A stretch of 64,000 bases of DNA, from NCBI GenBank assembly GCA_903813345.2, contig CAIIXF020000002.1:2394001-2458000 (forward strand), written 5' to 3'. Numbering within the stretch: the stretch's first letter is position 1; every line of letters starts with the position of its first letter. This document shows positions 1 through 12,955 of this stretch, in pieces. The position numbers and the translations under genes were made by a program. Below the pieces are notes generated by a model. That model saw nothing but the letters and a program-made list of their open reading frames with translations, ran no database searches and was not told the origin of the DNA. Source of the stretch: Owenia fusiformis. Taxonomy: Eukaryota > Annelida > Polychaeta > Sabellida > Oweniidae.

Positions 1-1675
1 TTCTTCTCTACTCTTGACTTTCTATCAGGATACCATCAGATCGATTTTTCTTGAAATTTCAAAACGCCATAACTTCCGAACCGGTAGTCGGATCGAAATT
101 TGATTTGCAGATTCGGATTCCTGACAAAATTCTACCCCTAATTTATAACTCATACGTTAAATTTGGCGAATTTTTATTTTGACCTACTTTTCGGACACGC
201 CATAACTTCGGAACCGGAAGTCGAATCAAAATTTAGTTTGCAGATTCAGATTTCTGAGAAAATTCTATTGTTAATTCATAACTCAAACGTTAAATTTGGA
301 GAACTTTTTATTTTGACCTACTTTTCGGACACCGTATCTCAAAAGTGGGTCAAAATACTTTCTGACGGCAAAAGGCTAACACTATTAGCACACTCTTGGC
401 TTTTTATGTACACAATTTCGAAGAATATAATTAAAGTGTAGTGTCAGAATCGCAAAAATAAGGATAAACTATGAATTTGACCTAGATTTTGACCTAGGGA
501 TTTTGGTGTCCAAATTTTGAAGTTAGATAGCCTTCGAGGTCCCCTTCTTTCATAAGCTTTCATTATTTTAAGCTGTACTTAGTCTATATCTCGTATTTTA
601 CACTTCAAAAAAATCTTTTTTCCCATTGACATAACATGGGGCACCAAATTTAGTGATTTTTGAGCTTTCAAAATGTAATCACTTCCGAACCGGAAGTCGG
701 ATCGAAATTTGGTTTGCAGATTCGGATTCCTGAGAAAATTCTATACTTAATTCATAACTCAAATATTAAATTTGGAAAAAAAAAATATTTTGACCTACTT
801 TTCGGACACCATATCTCAAAAGTGGGGCAAAATACTTTCTGACGGCAAAAGGCTAACACTATGAGCACACTCTTGGCTACATGCATACAAAATTTCGAAG
901 AATATAATTAATCTGTAGTGTCAGAATAGCAAAAATAAGGAAAACTTTGAATTTGACCTAGATTTTGACCTAGGCATTTTGGTGTCCAAATTTTGAAGCT
1001 AGATAGCTTTTGAAGTCCCATTCTTTTATGGGCTTCCATTATATTTAGCTGAACTCAATCTATATTTCGTATTTTTCACTTCAAAAAAATCTTTTTTCCC
1101 ATTGACTTAACATAGGCACCAAATTTAGCGATTTTTGAGCTTTCAAAACGCCATAACTTCCGAACCGGAAGTCTGATCCGAATTTGGTTTTCAGATTCGC
1201 AATCCTGAGAAAATTTCCTATAAGACTAATATCCTGGACATTTTATTCGGAGAACTTTTTTTTGGACCTCGTTTTTGGACACTGATATCTCGAAATCGGT
1301 TTGAGATATCAAAAAACTAAATCGAACCTAGGTTTTCTACTTTTTTAAAAGGAACACAATGAAAAAAACCCGGATCGAAAATATTAAAGGACGACCGAGA
1401 AAATCGAAAAAAGTGACAAAGTACTGGATTTGACCTAGTTCTTGACCTTTGACCTAGATAAAAATTTGACCCAATTTCCGAGGAACTAGATTCTGGACCT
1501 AAATTGACCAAATGACTGACTTTACTGAACATTTTATGGTTATTGAGAAAACTGGTTTAGAATAATAACTAGATTTTGGAAATTGAACGAAGTTCAATTT
1601 CAGACTCCAGATCTAGACTTTTTTTAGCCGAGTCATCCAGAATAAGCCGAGTCATCCAGAATAAGCTGAGTCATC

Positions 1676-1875
1676 TAGAAAGAGATGGATAAATAAAATA
1701 GGAAGGTAGGATAGAATAGGAAAGAACGATAGGATAGAATAAGAAAGAAGGATAGGATAGAATAGAATAGGAAGAAAGGATAGGATAGGATAGGATAGGA
1801 AGGATAGGAAGGAAAAGATATGAAGGAAGGATAGATAGGAAGGATAGGGTAGGATGAGATAGGAGGATGGATGAA
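1676..1875 (+). repeat. Purine-rich GGATAGGAAGG microsatellite
   Basis: About 200 bp of imperfect GGATA/GGAAGG/AGAAT repeats close each large satellite unit. Equivalent blocks lie at about 3112-3303 and 4700-4905, and inverted at 10860-11050. The block follows two or three copies of AGCCGAGTCATCCAGAATA. The - strand open frames across it (Ser/Pro/Leu/Tyr-rich) reflect low complexity. Confidence 0.85.
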
Positions 1876-4443
1876 TTTTTCAATATTTTCTTCTCTACTC
1901 TTGACTTTCTATCAGGATACCATCAGATCGATTTTTCTCGAAATTTCAAAACGCTATCACTTCCGAACCGGAAGTCGGATCGAAATTTGGTTTGCAGATT
2001 CGGATTCCTGACAAAATTCTACCCCTAATTCATAACTCATACGTTAAATTTGGAGATTTTTTATTTTGACCTACTTTTCGGACACGCCATAACTTCCGAA
2101 CCGGAAATCGGATCGAAATTTAGTTTGCAGATTCGGATTCCTGACAAAATTCTACCCTTAATTCATAACTCATATATTCAATTTGGAGAACTTTTTATTT
2201 TGACCTACTTTTCGGACACCATATCTCAAAAGTGGGTCAAAATACTTTCTGACGGCAAAAGGCTAACACTATTAGCATATTCTTAGCTACATGTATACAC
2301 AATTTCGAAGAATATAATTAAAGTGTAGTGTCAGAATCGAAAAAATAAGGAAAACCTATGAATTTGACCTAGATTTTGACCTAGGCATTTCGGTGTCCAA
2401 ATTGTGAAGCTAGATGGCTTTTGAGGTCCCCTTCTTTTAAAGGCTTTGATTATATGAAGCTGAACTCAGTCTATATTCCGTATTTTTCACTTCAAAAAAA
2501 TATTTTTTCCCATTGACTTAACATGGGCACCAAATTTAGCGATTTTTGAGTTTTCAAAACGCCATAACTTCCGAACTGGAAGTCAGATCCAAATTTCGTT
2601 TTCAGATCCGGAATCCTGAGAAAATTTCCTATAAGACTAATATCCTGGACATTTGATTCGGAGAACTTTTTTTTGGACCTCGTTTTCGGACACTGATATC
2701 TCGAAATCGGTTTGAGATATCAAAAAACTAAATCGACCCTAGGTTTCCTACTTTTTTATAAGGAACACAATGAAAAAAAACCGGATCGAAAATATTGAAG
2801 GACGACCGAGAAAATCGAAAAAAGTGACAAAGTACTGGATTTGACCTAGTTCTTGACCTTTGACCTAGATAAAAATTTGACCCAATTTCCGAGGAACTAG
2901 ATTCTGGACCTAAATTGACCAAATGACTGACTTTACTGAAAACCTTATGGTTATTGAGAAAACTGGTTTAGAATAATAAGAATAAGAATAATAATAATAA
3001 TAACTAGATTTTGGAAATTGAACGAGTTCAATTTCAGACTCCAGATCTAGACTTTTTTTAGCCGAGTCATCCAGAATAAGCCAAGTCATCCAAAATAAGC
3101 TAAGTCATCCAGAAAAAGATGGATGGATGGATGAAAAAGGAAGGAAGGATACGATAGAATAGGAAGGAACGATAGGATAGAATAGGAAAGAAGGATAGAA
3201 TAGAATAGGAAGAAGGGATAGAATAGGAAGGATAGGAAGGAGAGGATACAAAGCAAGGGTAGATAGTAAGGATAGGATAGGATCGGAAAGAAAGGATGGA
3301 TGCATTTTTCAATATTTTCTTCTCTACTCTTGACTTTCTATCAGGATACCATCAGATCAATTTTTCTTGAAATTTCAAAACGCCATGACTTCCGAACCGG
3401 AAGTCGGATCGAAATTTGGTTTGCAGATTCGGATTCCTGACAAAATTCTTCCCCCAATTCATAACTCATACGTTAAATTTGGAGATTTTTTATTTTGACC
3501 TACTTTTTGGACACGCCATAACTTCCGAACCGGAAGTGGGATCGAAATTTGGTTTGCAGATTCGGATTCCTGACAGAATTCTACTCTTATATCATAACTC
3601 AGATATTAAATTTGAAGAACTTTTTATTTTGACCTACTTTTCGGACACCATATCTCAAAAGTGGGTCAAAATACTTTCTGACGGCAAAAGGCTAACACTA
3701 TTAGCATATTCTTGGCTACATGTATACACAATTTCGAAGAATATAATTAAATTGTAGTGTCAGAATCGAAAAAATAAGGAAAACCTATGAATTTGACCTA
3801 GATTTTGACCTAGGCATTTCGGTGTCCAAATTTTGAAGCTAGATGGCTTTTGAGGTCCCCTTCTTTTAAAGGCTTTGATTATATGAAGCTGAACTCAGTC
3901 TATATTCCGTATTTTTCACTTCAAAAAAATATTTTTTCCCATTGACTTAACATGGGCACCAAATTTAGCGATTTTTGAGTTTTCAAAACGCCATAACTTC
4001 CGAACTGGAAGTCGGATCGAAATTTCGTTTTCAGTTTCGGAATCCTGAGAAAATTTCCTATAAGACTAATATCCTGGACATTTGATTTAGAGAACTTTTT
4101 TTTGGACCTCGTTTTCGGACACTGATATCTCGAAATCGGTTTGAGATATCAAAAAACTAAATCGACCCTAGATTTCCTACTTTTTTATAAGCAACACAAT
4201 GAAAAAAAAACGGATCGAAAATATTGAAGGACGACCGAGAAAATCGAAAAAAGTGACAAAGTACTGAATTTGACCTAGTTCTTGACCTTTGACCTAGATA
4301 AAAATTTGACCCAATTTCCGAGGAACTAGATACTGAACCTAAATTGACCAAATGATTGACTTTACTGAAGACCTTATGGTTATTGAGAAAACTTGCTTAG
4401 AATAATAAGAATAAGAATAATAATAAGAAAACTGACGAAAACA

Positions 4444-4592
4444 ATAGACTCCAGATTTTCAATCTGGAGTCTAATAAGAAAACTGACGAAAACAATAGAC
4501 TCCAGATTTCATCTGGAGTCTAATAAGAAGAATAAGAATAAGAAAACTGACGAAAACAATAGACTCCAGATTTTCAATCTGGAGTCTAATAA
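4444..4592. repeat. Tandem hairpins TAGACTCCAGAT...ATCTGGAGTCTA
   Basis: Three short perfect hairpins sit in tandem, separated by AATAAGAAAACTGACGAAAAC-type spacers. Each has arms of about 12-14 nt and a loop of 2-5 nt. Two more lie at 5924-6010 and one at 9550-9579 in the inverted unit. An adjacent palindrome, TTGAACGAAGTTCAA, lies near 4608. The hairpins mark the end of satellite units three and four. Confidence 0.85.
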
Positions 4593-6014
4593 CTAGACTT
4601 TGGAAATTGAACGAAGTTCAATTTCAGACTCCAGATCTAGACTTTTTTAAGCCCAGTCATCTAAAATAAGCCGAGTCATCCAGAATAAGCTGAGTCATCC
4701 AGAATAAGATGGATGGATAAAATAGGAAGGTAGGATAGGATAGAATGGGAAGGAACGATAGGATAGAATAAGAAAGAAGGATAGGATAGAACAGAATAGG
4801 AAGAAAGAATATGATAGGAGAGGATAGGAAGGATAGGAAGGAAAGGATACGAAGGAAGGATAGATAGGAAGGATAGGATCAGATAGGAAGGATGGATGGA
4901 TGAACATTTTCTTCTCTACTCTTGACTTTCTATCAGGATACCATCAGATCAATTTTCCGAAATTTCAAAACGCCATAACTTCCGAAGCGGAAGTCGGATC
5001 GAAATTTGATTTAAAGATTCGGATTCCTGACAAAATTCTACCCCTAATTCATAACTCATACGTTAAATTTGGAAACTTTTTATTTTGACCTGCTTTTCAG
5101 ACATGCCATAACTTCCGAACCGGAAGTCGGATCGAAATTTTGTTTGCAGATTCGGATTCCTGACAAAATTCTACCCCCAATTCATAACTCATACGTTAAA
5201 TTTGAAGAAATTTTATTTTGACCTACTTTTCGGACATCATATCTCAAAAGTGGGTCAAAATACTTTCTGACGGCAAAAGGCTAACACTATTAGCACACTC
5301 TTGGGTACATGTATACACGATTTCGAAGAATATAATTGAAGTGCAGTGTCAGAATCGCAAAAATAAGGAAAACCTTTGAATTTGACCTAGATTTTGACCT
5401 AGGAATTTTGGTGTCCAAATTCTTAAGCTAGATGGCTTTTGAGGTCCCCTTCTTTTGAAGGATTTCATTAAATTAAGCTGAACTCAGTCTATATTTCGTA
5501 TTTTTCACTTAAAAAAAATCTTTTTTCTCATTGAATTAACATGGGCACAAAATTTAGCGATTTTTGAGTTTTCACATTTTGGTGTGACCTACTTTCTGGA
5601 CGCCATATCTCAAAATCGGTTTGAGATATCAAAAAACTAAATCGACCCTAGCTTTCCTACATTTTTATGAGGAACACAATGAAAAAAACCTGGATCGAAA
5701 ATATTGAAGGACGACTGAGGAAATTAAAAAGGGGACAAAGTACTGGATTTGACCTAGTTCTTGACCTTTGACCTAGATAAAAAATTGAACCAATTTCCGT
5801 GAAACTAGTTACTGGACCTTAATTGACCATATACAGGTCTTGACTCAATGTCTTCTGGTTACTGAGAAAATGTGGGTAGAAGAATAAAAAGAATAATAAA
5901 GAAGAAGAATACTGGCAAAAACAATAGACTCCAGATTGATATCTGGAGTCTAATAATAAAGAAGAATACTGGCAAAAACAATAGACTCCAGATTGACATC
6001 TGGAGTCTAATAAG

Positions 6015-6162
6015 ACCAAATTGAGAAAAGTACAAATGAGAACCTGTCCCGCTAAAAGTGGTTGAGTTTTACTGGGTAGAGTGACTCAGGGTGGAGATGA
6101 CATGTCACCAGTCTCATTAATTCTTTATATACTGTACATATGCAAATTCATCAGAAAATTAA
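6015..6162. other. Unassigned spacer
   Basis: Non-repetitive sequence between the satellite and the next dispersed element. No gene or signal is recognised. Confidence 0.5.
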
Positions 6163-6166
6163 TAAT

Positions 6167-7488
6167 CGACTAGAAAAACAGCAACTCCACGGAGTAGCAA
6201 ATCCAACCGAACAAAACATATTATGCTTATTATAGCTAGTGTAAATGTTGAAATGTTTGTGCACTTTGAGATAGAAGCATGAAATTTGGCACAAAGTTAG
6301 TTTATACCATTGTGAACTAGGCATCATCATATAAAATTTGAACCAAATCTGTTCACTGGTATATGAGTTATCAAAGATTATGTTTTTTACGAAAATGGGC
6401 CGCCATCTTGAAATTCAGCCGCCATCTTGAAAATTATTTCTTGAACAGAGCTACTGTGTCCCTAGGCATAATCATATAAAATTTCAATCAAATCTGTTCA
6501 CTGGTATTTGAGTTATCAAAGATTACGTTTTTTACGAAAAATTGCCGCCATTTTGAAATTAAGCGGCCATCTTGAAAATGTTTTGTCGAACATAGCTACT
6601 GTGTCCCTAATAAACATCATATAAAATTTGAACCAAATCCGTTCACTGGTATTTGAGTTATCAAAGATTACATATTTTTACGAAAAATGGCCGCCACTTT
6701 AAAATTAAGTGGCCATCTTGAAAATCTCTTTTTGTGCGAAACTCCTTTGTCCCTAGGCAGCAGCATATAAAATTTGAACCAAATCTGTTCACTGGTATAT
6801 GAGTTATCAAAGATTACGTTTTTTAAGGAATTTGGGCCGCCATCTTGGAATTTGGGCCGCCATCTTGAAATTCAGCCGCCATCTTGAAAATTATTTCTTG
6901 AACAGAGGAACTGTGTCCCTAGGCATAATCATATAAAATTTCAACCAAATCAGTTCACTGGTATTTGAGTTATCAAAGATTACGTTTTTTTTACGAAAAA
7001 TTGCCGCCATTTTGAAATTAAGCGGCCATCTTGAAAATGTTTTGTCGAACATAGCTACTGTGTCCCTAAGCTTCATCATATAAAATTTGAACCGTATCCG
7101 TTCACTGGTGTTTGAGTTATCAAAGATTACATATTTTTACGAAAAATGGCCGCCATTTTGAAATTAAGCGGCTATCTTGAAAATCTCTTTTTGTGCAAAA
7201 CTCCTTTGTCCCTAGGCATCAGCATATAAAATTTGAACCAAATCCGCAAACTAGTATTTGAGTTATTAAAGATTACATTTTTTACAAAAAATGGCGGCCA
7301 TTTTGAATTCAGTGGCAATATTGAAAATTCCTTCTCGAGCAAAGGTCCTACACCAATAAGACATAAGCCTATAAAATTTGAATCAAATCGGTGAAACGGC
7401 ATTTGAGTTATCGCCCGGACAAACAGACGGACGGACAGACGGACGGACGGCTTTCCTATATCCCTCTCGAACTTCGTTCAGTGGGATA
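6167..7488 (+). repeat. Dispersed element with 150-bp internal repeats, copy 1
   Basis: It begins ACTAGAAAAACAGCAACTCC and ends near CCCTCTCGAACTTCGTTCAG after a CGGACGGACAGACGGACGG run. Inside are about seven units of 145-165 bp containing AAATTTGAACCAAATC, TTTGAGTTATCAAAGATTACG and GGCCGCCATTTTGAAATTAAG. A second copy with the same ends lies at 16663-17830. The - strand open frames (7172-7402, 7383-7577) are translations of the repeat and contain no domain I know. No terminal inverted repeat is evident, so the transposon class is unknown. Confidence 0.85.
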
Positions 7489-7723
7489 AAAATAAGAAAA
7501 ATATAGCTTACAGACAAAGTGAATTTATTTGAAAGCATATTGAAGACATATAATAAACAAATCAAAATCAATTCCATCTTAACTTACAAAAATGTTTAGT
7601 TCAGATGATTGATGAGTTCATTTTAAAAAGGATTTATTTTCTTTACCATCAAGTCAACATAAAAACAAGCAAGAAATTACAAATACAATCATGATAGGTG
7701 ATCAAGACCGATTGACAAAATAA
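7489..7723. other. Unassigned spacer
   Basis: AT-rich sequence with no recognised gene, RNA or repeat, ending at the target duplication of the next element. Confidence 0.5.
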
Positions 7724-8360
7724 GGTAGAGATTAAAAGGTGGATTGGATCGAGTGGATTGGATTCATGTAAAAGGTGGATTGGATTGGGAATCTTCAAAA
7801 TATGGATTTTCCTTAAAAAGTTTTATTAATCTCCCTCTAAGAAGATTGTAATGCTCTTCTAACTTCCACAATGTCAAATAATAGATGTAACATTATTTTG
7901 CCTGGGTGGGCTAGAAGGCCTAAGGGTGACCTGGTACCTGCTTTCTGATACACAATCTTATTTTCATTCCAAGGGTAATTTTAGACTTTTCATAAATCAT
8001 AAGCCAGACAGGTTTGAAAATCCATATCATCTGTTTTCAATCCAAACTAAACATAGCCGAATGTCTAGCGAACATTCACACATCAATTTGACTGACAGCT
8101 TTTATCAACAGATCTATGTATATGTTATCTTACAAAAGTTGTTTTACAAGGGAAAGCAGTTAATCCATGAACTAATTGGAGTATGTATTTGTCATTGCAT
8201 TGTTCTGATTTCTCAAAGGAACCTGTAGAGGGAAATTGCTTAGAGGGAGATCAACAGAAAAAAATCTTATAATAGATTCCATATTTTGAAGATTCCCGAT
8301 CCAATCCACCTTTTACATGAATCCAAAACACTCGATCCAATCCACTTTTTAATCTCTACC
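7724..8360. mobile_element. 637-bp non-autonomous DNA transposon with 8-bp target duplication
   Basis: About 97 bp of inverted repeat: 7724 onward (GGTAGAGATTAAAAGGTGGA) matches the reverse complement of 8264-8360 with few differences. The 8-mer CAAAATAA occurs directly outside both ends, at 7716-7723 and 8361-8368. Eight-base duplications are known for hAT, P and Merlin elements. The GG terminus would suit Merlin better than hAT, but the class is inference. The interior 100-codon open frame (7926-8228) is not recognised and shows no transposase motif, so this is probably a MITE. Confidence 0.85.
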
Positions 8361-8690
8361 CAAAATAAATCTATAAGGGTTACTAAAGTGTAACACTTTG
8401 TTACATAACCAATCATAATAGGTGATCACAATTACTTTGAGGTATATCTGACAATGACTTCTCAAGTTATCATTATGTAACAAACTATATGAAAAAATTA
8501 ATGTAAACATGTACTATAGTACAAAGCTATATTATATTCCATTGGGGCATAGGAATGTTCAAATAACCAGCCAAATCATGTTGGAGGAGTTCACATTGTA
8601 AAAAATAACAGAAACTTAAGGAGTGATTCTTTGTTTATAAAGTGATTTTGCGCCAGGCTGCAATTGTTTTTTTTTGTATCACTTATTTTA
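8361..8690. other. Unassigned AT-rich spacer
   Basis: About 330 bp between two transposable elements. No gene, RNA or repeat is recognised. Confidence 0.5.
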
Positions 8691-8694
8691 ATCC

Positions 8695-9178
8695 AACAAA
8701 ATGTCGGAACGTCGAAGGTACGATTTTTCTTTTTTCCTTATTTCACGCGTTGTAGGCAGAATCCCAACGTTTTTTCTCACAAACGTATATCAGCATCATA
8801 TTTTTTAGAAAATGTACATGTTTGCGAAAAAATAGCTCAGAAGACAACAGAATCGTCAATTTAATTCCTCACTTAAGTTACATAAACGGTTTGGGTTAAA
8901 AGTGCAGATCTTAACCGTTTTTCGAAAAACCGTTTATGTAACTTAAGTGAGGAATTAAACTGACGATTCTGTTGTCTTCTGAACTATTTGTTCGCAAATA
9001 TGTACATTTTCTTAAACATATGATACTGATACAAGTTTGTGTGAAAAAATGTCGTGGGAATTCTGCCTACAACGTGTGAAATAAGAAAAAAAGAAAAATC
9101 GTACCTTCGATGTTCCGACATTTTGTTACCAAAACGAACCGTTTCGGTAACGAGCGTAATCGAGTGGATCACCAGTGA
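8695..9178. mobile_element. Fold-back (palindromic) element, family 1, copy A
   Basis: Two arms of about 200 bp (8695-8900 and 8925-9128) are near-perfect reverse complements around a short centre (GTGCAGATCTTAACC). The outer part of the right arm carries its own small hairpin, with GTTACC and GGTAAC flanking AACGAACCGTTTCG. A second full copy is at 46680-47160. No open frame of interest. The palindromic structure resembles Foldback-type MITEs, but the class is not assigned. Confidence 0.88.
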
Positions 9179-9542
9179 CCTGACAACTATTTAGAAAAAT
9201 AAAATAAAACAAAAATATAAAATGAAAGGGAATGTAGTACATACAGGGTGTCCGGAAAGTAAAGATACAAATACTCTAATTTCAATAATTTAAGGTTTTT
9301 TGTAATGAAATTGCTACAGATTGTAGAGGAACTATATTACAATACATCTACCGACTTTTATAACATGTGGTCTAAATGCATTAAAGTTACGGTTGTCATA
9401 GTTACGGTGGTAAGGGGTTTGCGGAGCAGTTCCAGGATATCGCCAAATTGTGATGAATTGCAAATATATAACCATTTGAAACAGTGTTTATTAGGAGGCC
9501 CCAACGGGGAGCCTCCTATAGATTTTATAGATATTATTTATT

Positions 9543-11175
9543 ATTCTTTATTAGACTCCAGATTGAAAATCTGGAGTCTATTGTTTTCGTCAGTATTCTT
9601 CTTTATTATTATTATTATTATTATTATTTTTCTCTACGCGTTTTCTCAATAACTAGAAGACATTGAGTCAAGTCCTGTATATGGTCAATTTAGGTCCAAT
9701 ATCTAGTTTCTCGGAAATTGGGTCAAATTTTTATCTAGGTCAAAGGTCAAGAACTAGGTCAAATCCAGTACTTTGTCACTTTTTTCAATTTTCTCAGTCG
9801 TCCTTCAATATTTTCGATCCAGGTTTTTTTCATTGTGTTCCTCATAAAAAAGTAGGAAAGCTAGGGTCGATTTATTTTTTAGATATCTCAAACCGATTTT
9901 GAGATATGGCGTCCAGAAAGTAGGTCACACCAAAACGTGCTCCAAATTCAATGTATGAGTTATGAATAAGGGGTAGAATTTTGTCAGGAATCCAAATCTT
10001 CAAACCAAATTTCGATCCGACTTCTGGTTCGGAAGTTAGGGCGTTTTGAAAACTCAAAAATCGCTAAATTTTGTGCCCATGTTAAGTCAATGGGAAATAA
10101 GATTTTTTTGAAGTGAAAAATACGAAATATAGACTGAGTTCAGCTTAATTTAATGAAAGCCTTCAAAAGAAGGGGACCTCAAAAGCCATCTAGCTTCAGA
10201 ATTTGGACACCAAAATTCCTAGGTCAAAATCTAGGTCAAATTCAAAGGTTTTCCTTATTTTTGCGATTCTGACACTACACTTCAATTATATTCTTCGAAA
10301 TTGTGTATACATGTAGCCAAGAGTGTGCTACTAGTGTTAGCCTTTTGCCGTCAGAAAGTATTTTGACCCACTTTTGAGATATGGTGTCCGAAAAGTAGGT
10401 CAAAATAAAAAGTTCTCCAAATTTAACGTATGAGTTATGAATTAGGGGTAGAATTTTGTCAGGAATCCGAATCTGCAAACTAAATATCGATCCGACTCCC
10501 GGTTCGGAAGTTATGGCGTGTCCGAAAAGTAGGTCAAAATAAAAAGTTTCCAAATTTAACGTATGAGTTATGAATTAAGAGTAGAATTTTGTCAGGAATC
10601 CAAATCTGCAAACCAAATTTCGATCCGACTTCTGGTTCCAAAGTTATGGCGTGTCCAAAAGTAGGTCAAAATAAAAATTCGCCAAATTTAACGTATGAGT
10701 TATGAATTAGTGGTAGAATTTTGTCAGGAATCCGAATCTTTAAATCAAATTTAGATCCGACTTCCGGTTCGGAAGTTATGGCGTTTTGAAATTTCGGAAA
10801 ATCGATCTGATGGTACCCTGATAGAAAGTCAAGAGTAGAGAAGAAAATATTGAAAAATTCACCCATCCTTCCTATCTGATCCTATCCTATCCTTCCTATC
10901 TATCCTTCCTTCGTATCCTTTCTTTCCTATCCTTCCTATCCTCTCCTATCATATCCTTTCTTCCTATTCTGTTCTATCCTATCCTTCTTTCTTATTCTAT
11001 CCTATCGTTCCTTCCCATTCTATCCTATCCTACCTTCCAATTTTATCCATCCATCTTATTCTGGATGACTCAGCTTATTCTCGATGACTCGGCTTATTTT
11101 AGATGACTGGGCTTAAAAAAAGTCTAGATCTGGAGTCTGAAATTGAACTTCGTTCAATTTCCAAAGTCTAGTTAT
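9543..11175 (-). repeat. Inverted unit of the large satellite
   Basis: This is the reverse complement of the 3.3-6.0 kb satellite units. It has the same order of blocks (hairpin, AGGTCAAAGGTCA block, 130-bp modules, microsatellite, TTGAACTTCGTTCAA hairpin). It carries about four 130-bp modules (9930-10860), more than any forward unit. An (ATT)n run lies at 9606-9632. The open frames on the - strand (10275-10553, 10666-10866) are module translations. Confidence 0.9.
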
Positions 11176-11279
11176 TATTATTTATTCTTCTCTGCACTTT
11201 TTCTCCTACTTCTAACTAGATTTCAACTATCTACTATATGTACCTACTAGGGACCTAGGTTGAACTTACCGGGAAAGGA

Positions 11280-12955
11280 ATTTTTATCTAGGTCAAGGTC
11301 AAAGGTCAAAATCTAGGTCAAATCAAAGTTTTTTCTAAGTTTCTCAGATTTCGTCCTCATACTTCATTATTTCTTGCGATGAATTAAAATGTAACTAGAT
11401 ATAAGCATTCCCTACAAATTACTCACTATATGTTTGCGTTAATTTTTTACCGTTTTTGAGATAATTGACGTCAAAAAATGGTAAAAATTGGTCGTTTTTT
11501 TAACTTGCTTCAAATTGACCAATTTTTTTTTTAAAAATCATCTAGAAGTTCTCAGGAACTCAAATCTGACCTTAGTTTTGACCTTTGACCTTTGGTTGAC
11601 CTTCAGTGACCTTCGAAAGGTAAAAAAAGTTGATTTTTCAAATTGATTTTCTGGATTCAAATTTAGGTACATTTGATTACAAAAGACCCACTGAGGTCTA
11701 AAAAAGTAAAATTTGCAAGGTCAAAGGTCAAGGTCATCAAACTAAATCACAAACTGTGTTTTCTAAGTTTCTAAGTTTTGGTGACTACAAATCAATATTT
11801 TTTCATGAAAGTCAGGATATATATTCCTCTATAGGTTCTACATGTATTAGTAATTGACTATTTATTAAAATTGTGTACCAGTTTTGAGATATTAGAACTC
11901 AAAAACTGAAAAAAGGTCACATTTCGAAACTTTTCAAGACTAAATTTCAACTTGCTTCAAATTGACCAAATGTTTTTTTAAAACTCATCTACAAGTTCTC
12001 AGCATTCGAAATCTGACCTTACTTTTGACCTTTGACCTTTGGTTGACCTTCAGTGACCTCCGAAAGGTCAAAAAAGTTGATTTTTCAACTCGATTTTCTG
12101 GATTCAAATTTAGGTATATTTATTCACAAAAGACCCACTGAGGTCTAAAAAAAGTAAAATTTGCAAGGTCAAAGGTCAAGGTCATCAAACGAAATCACAA
12201 ACTGTGTTTTCTAAGTTTCTCAAAATTGGAGACTACAAATCATTTTTTTTACTGAAAGTCAGAATATATATTCCTCTAAAGGTTCTACACATATTAGCAC
12301 TTGACTATTTATTAAAATTTTGCTCCAGTTTTGAGATATTAGAACTGAAAAACTGAAAAAAGGTCAAATTTCGAAATTTTTCAAGGTCAAATTTCAACTT
12401 GCTCTAAATTGACCAATTTTTTTTTAAAAGCATCTACAAGATCTCAGGAACTCAAATCTGACCTTAGTTTTGAACTATGACCTTTAGTTGACCTTCAGTG
12501 ACCTTCGAAAGGTCAAAAAAGTTAATTTTTCAAATTGATTTTATTGATTCAAATTTAGGTTTCTTCAATCAGAAAAGATATACTGAGGTCGAAAAAAGTA
12601 AAACCTGTAAGGTCAAAGGTCAAGGTCATCAAACAAGATCACAAACTGTGTTTTCTAAGTTTCTCAAAGTTTGTGACTACAAATCAATATTTTTGAATTA
12701 AAGTCAGGATATATATTCCTCTAAAGGTTTTACACATAATAACAATTGATTATCTATTAAAATTCTGCACCAGTTTTGAGATATTGGACCTCAAAAACTG
12801 AAAAAGGTCTAATGTTGAAATTTTTCAAGGTCAAATTTCACATTGCTTCAAATTGACCAAACTTTTTTTTAAAAATCATCTACAAGATGCCTGGAGTTCA
12901 TATATGTCCTTGTTTTTAAGATTTGACCTTTGGCTGACCTTTAAATGTTCAAAAA
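11280..12955 (+). repeat. 446-bp satellite, about 3.7 units
   Basis: The word TTGACCTTCAGTGACC recurs near 11595, 12042 and 12487, with a degenerate copy near 12933, giving a period of 445-447 bp. Each unit also has AAGGTCAAAGGTCAAGGTCATC and TCAGGATATATATTCCTC. Copies diverge by roughly 5-15 percent by eye. The AGGTCA content links it in style, but not in alignable sequence, to the large satellite. Confidence 0.9.

Larger units (their letters stand above)
1..6014 (+). repeat. Large-unit satellite array, four forward units
   Basis: Four head-to-tail units begin with the same words (TCTACTCTTGACTTTC) near 6, 1893, 3323 and 4913. Each unit holds, in order: two or three copies of a roughly 130-bp module (CCATAACTTCCGAACCGGAAG ending in TTTTGACCTACTTTTCGGAC), a CCATTGACTTAACATGGGCACC block, a TTGACCTTTGACCTAG block, a TTGAACGAAGTTCAA hairpin and a GGATAGGAAGG microsatellite. 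The first unit has an extra internal duplication and the fourth is truncated at 6014. Short open frames (for example 163-441 and 3416-3757) are translations of the module and are not called genes. An inverted unit lies at 9543-11175. Confidence 0.9.

Noticed and set aside
163-441. Recurrent 78-113 codon open frame in the large satellite (also 2050-2286, 3416-3757 and 10275-10553)
   Set aside because: It is the translation of the 130-bp tandem module; other copies are broken by stops or frame changes and there is no splice or domain context.
7926-8228. 100-codon frame inside the 637-bp MITE as a transposase
   Set aside because: Too short, with no DDE motif or DNA-binding domain; more likely non-coding interior.
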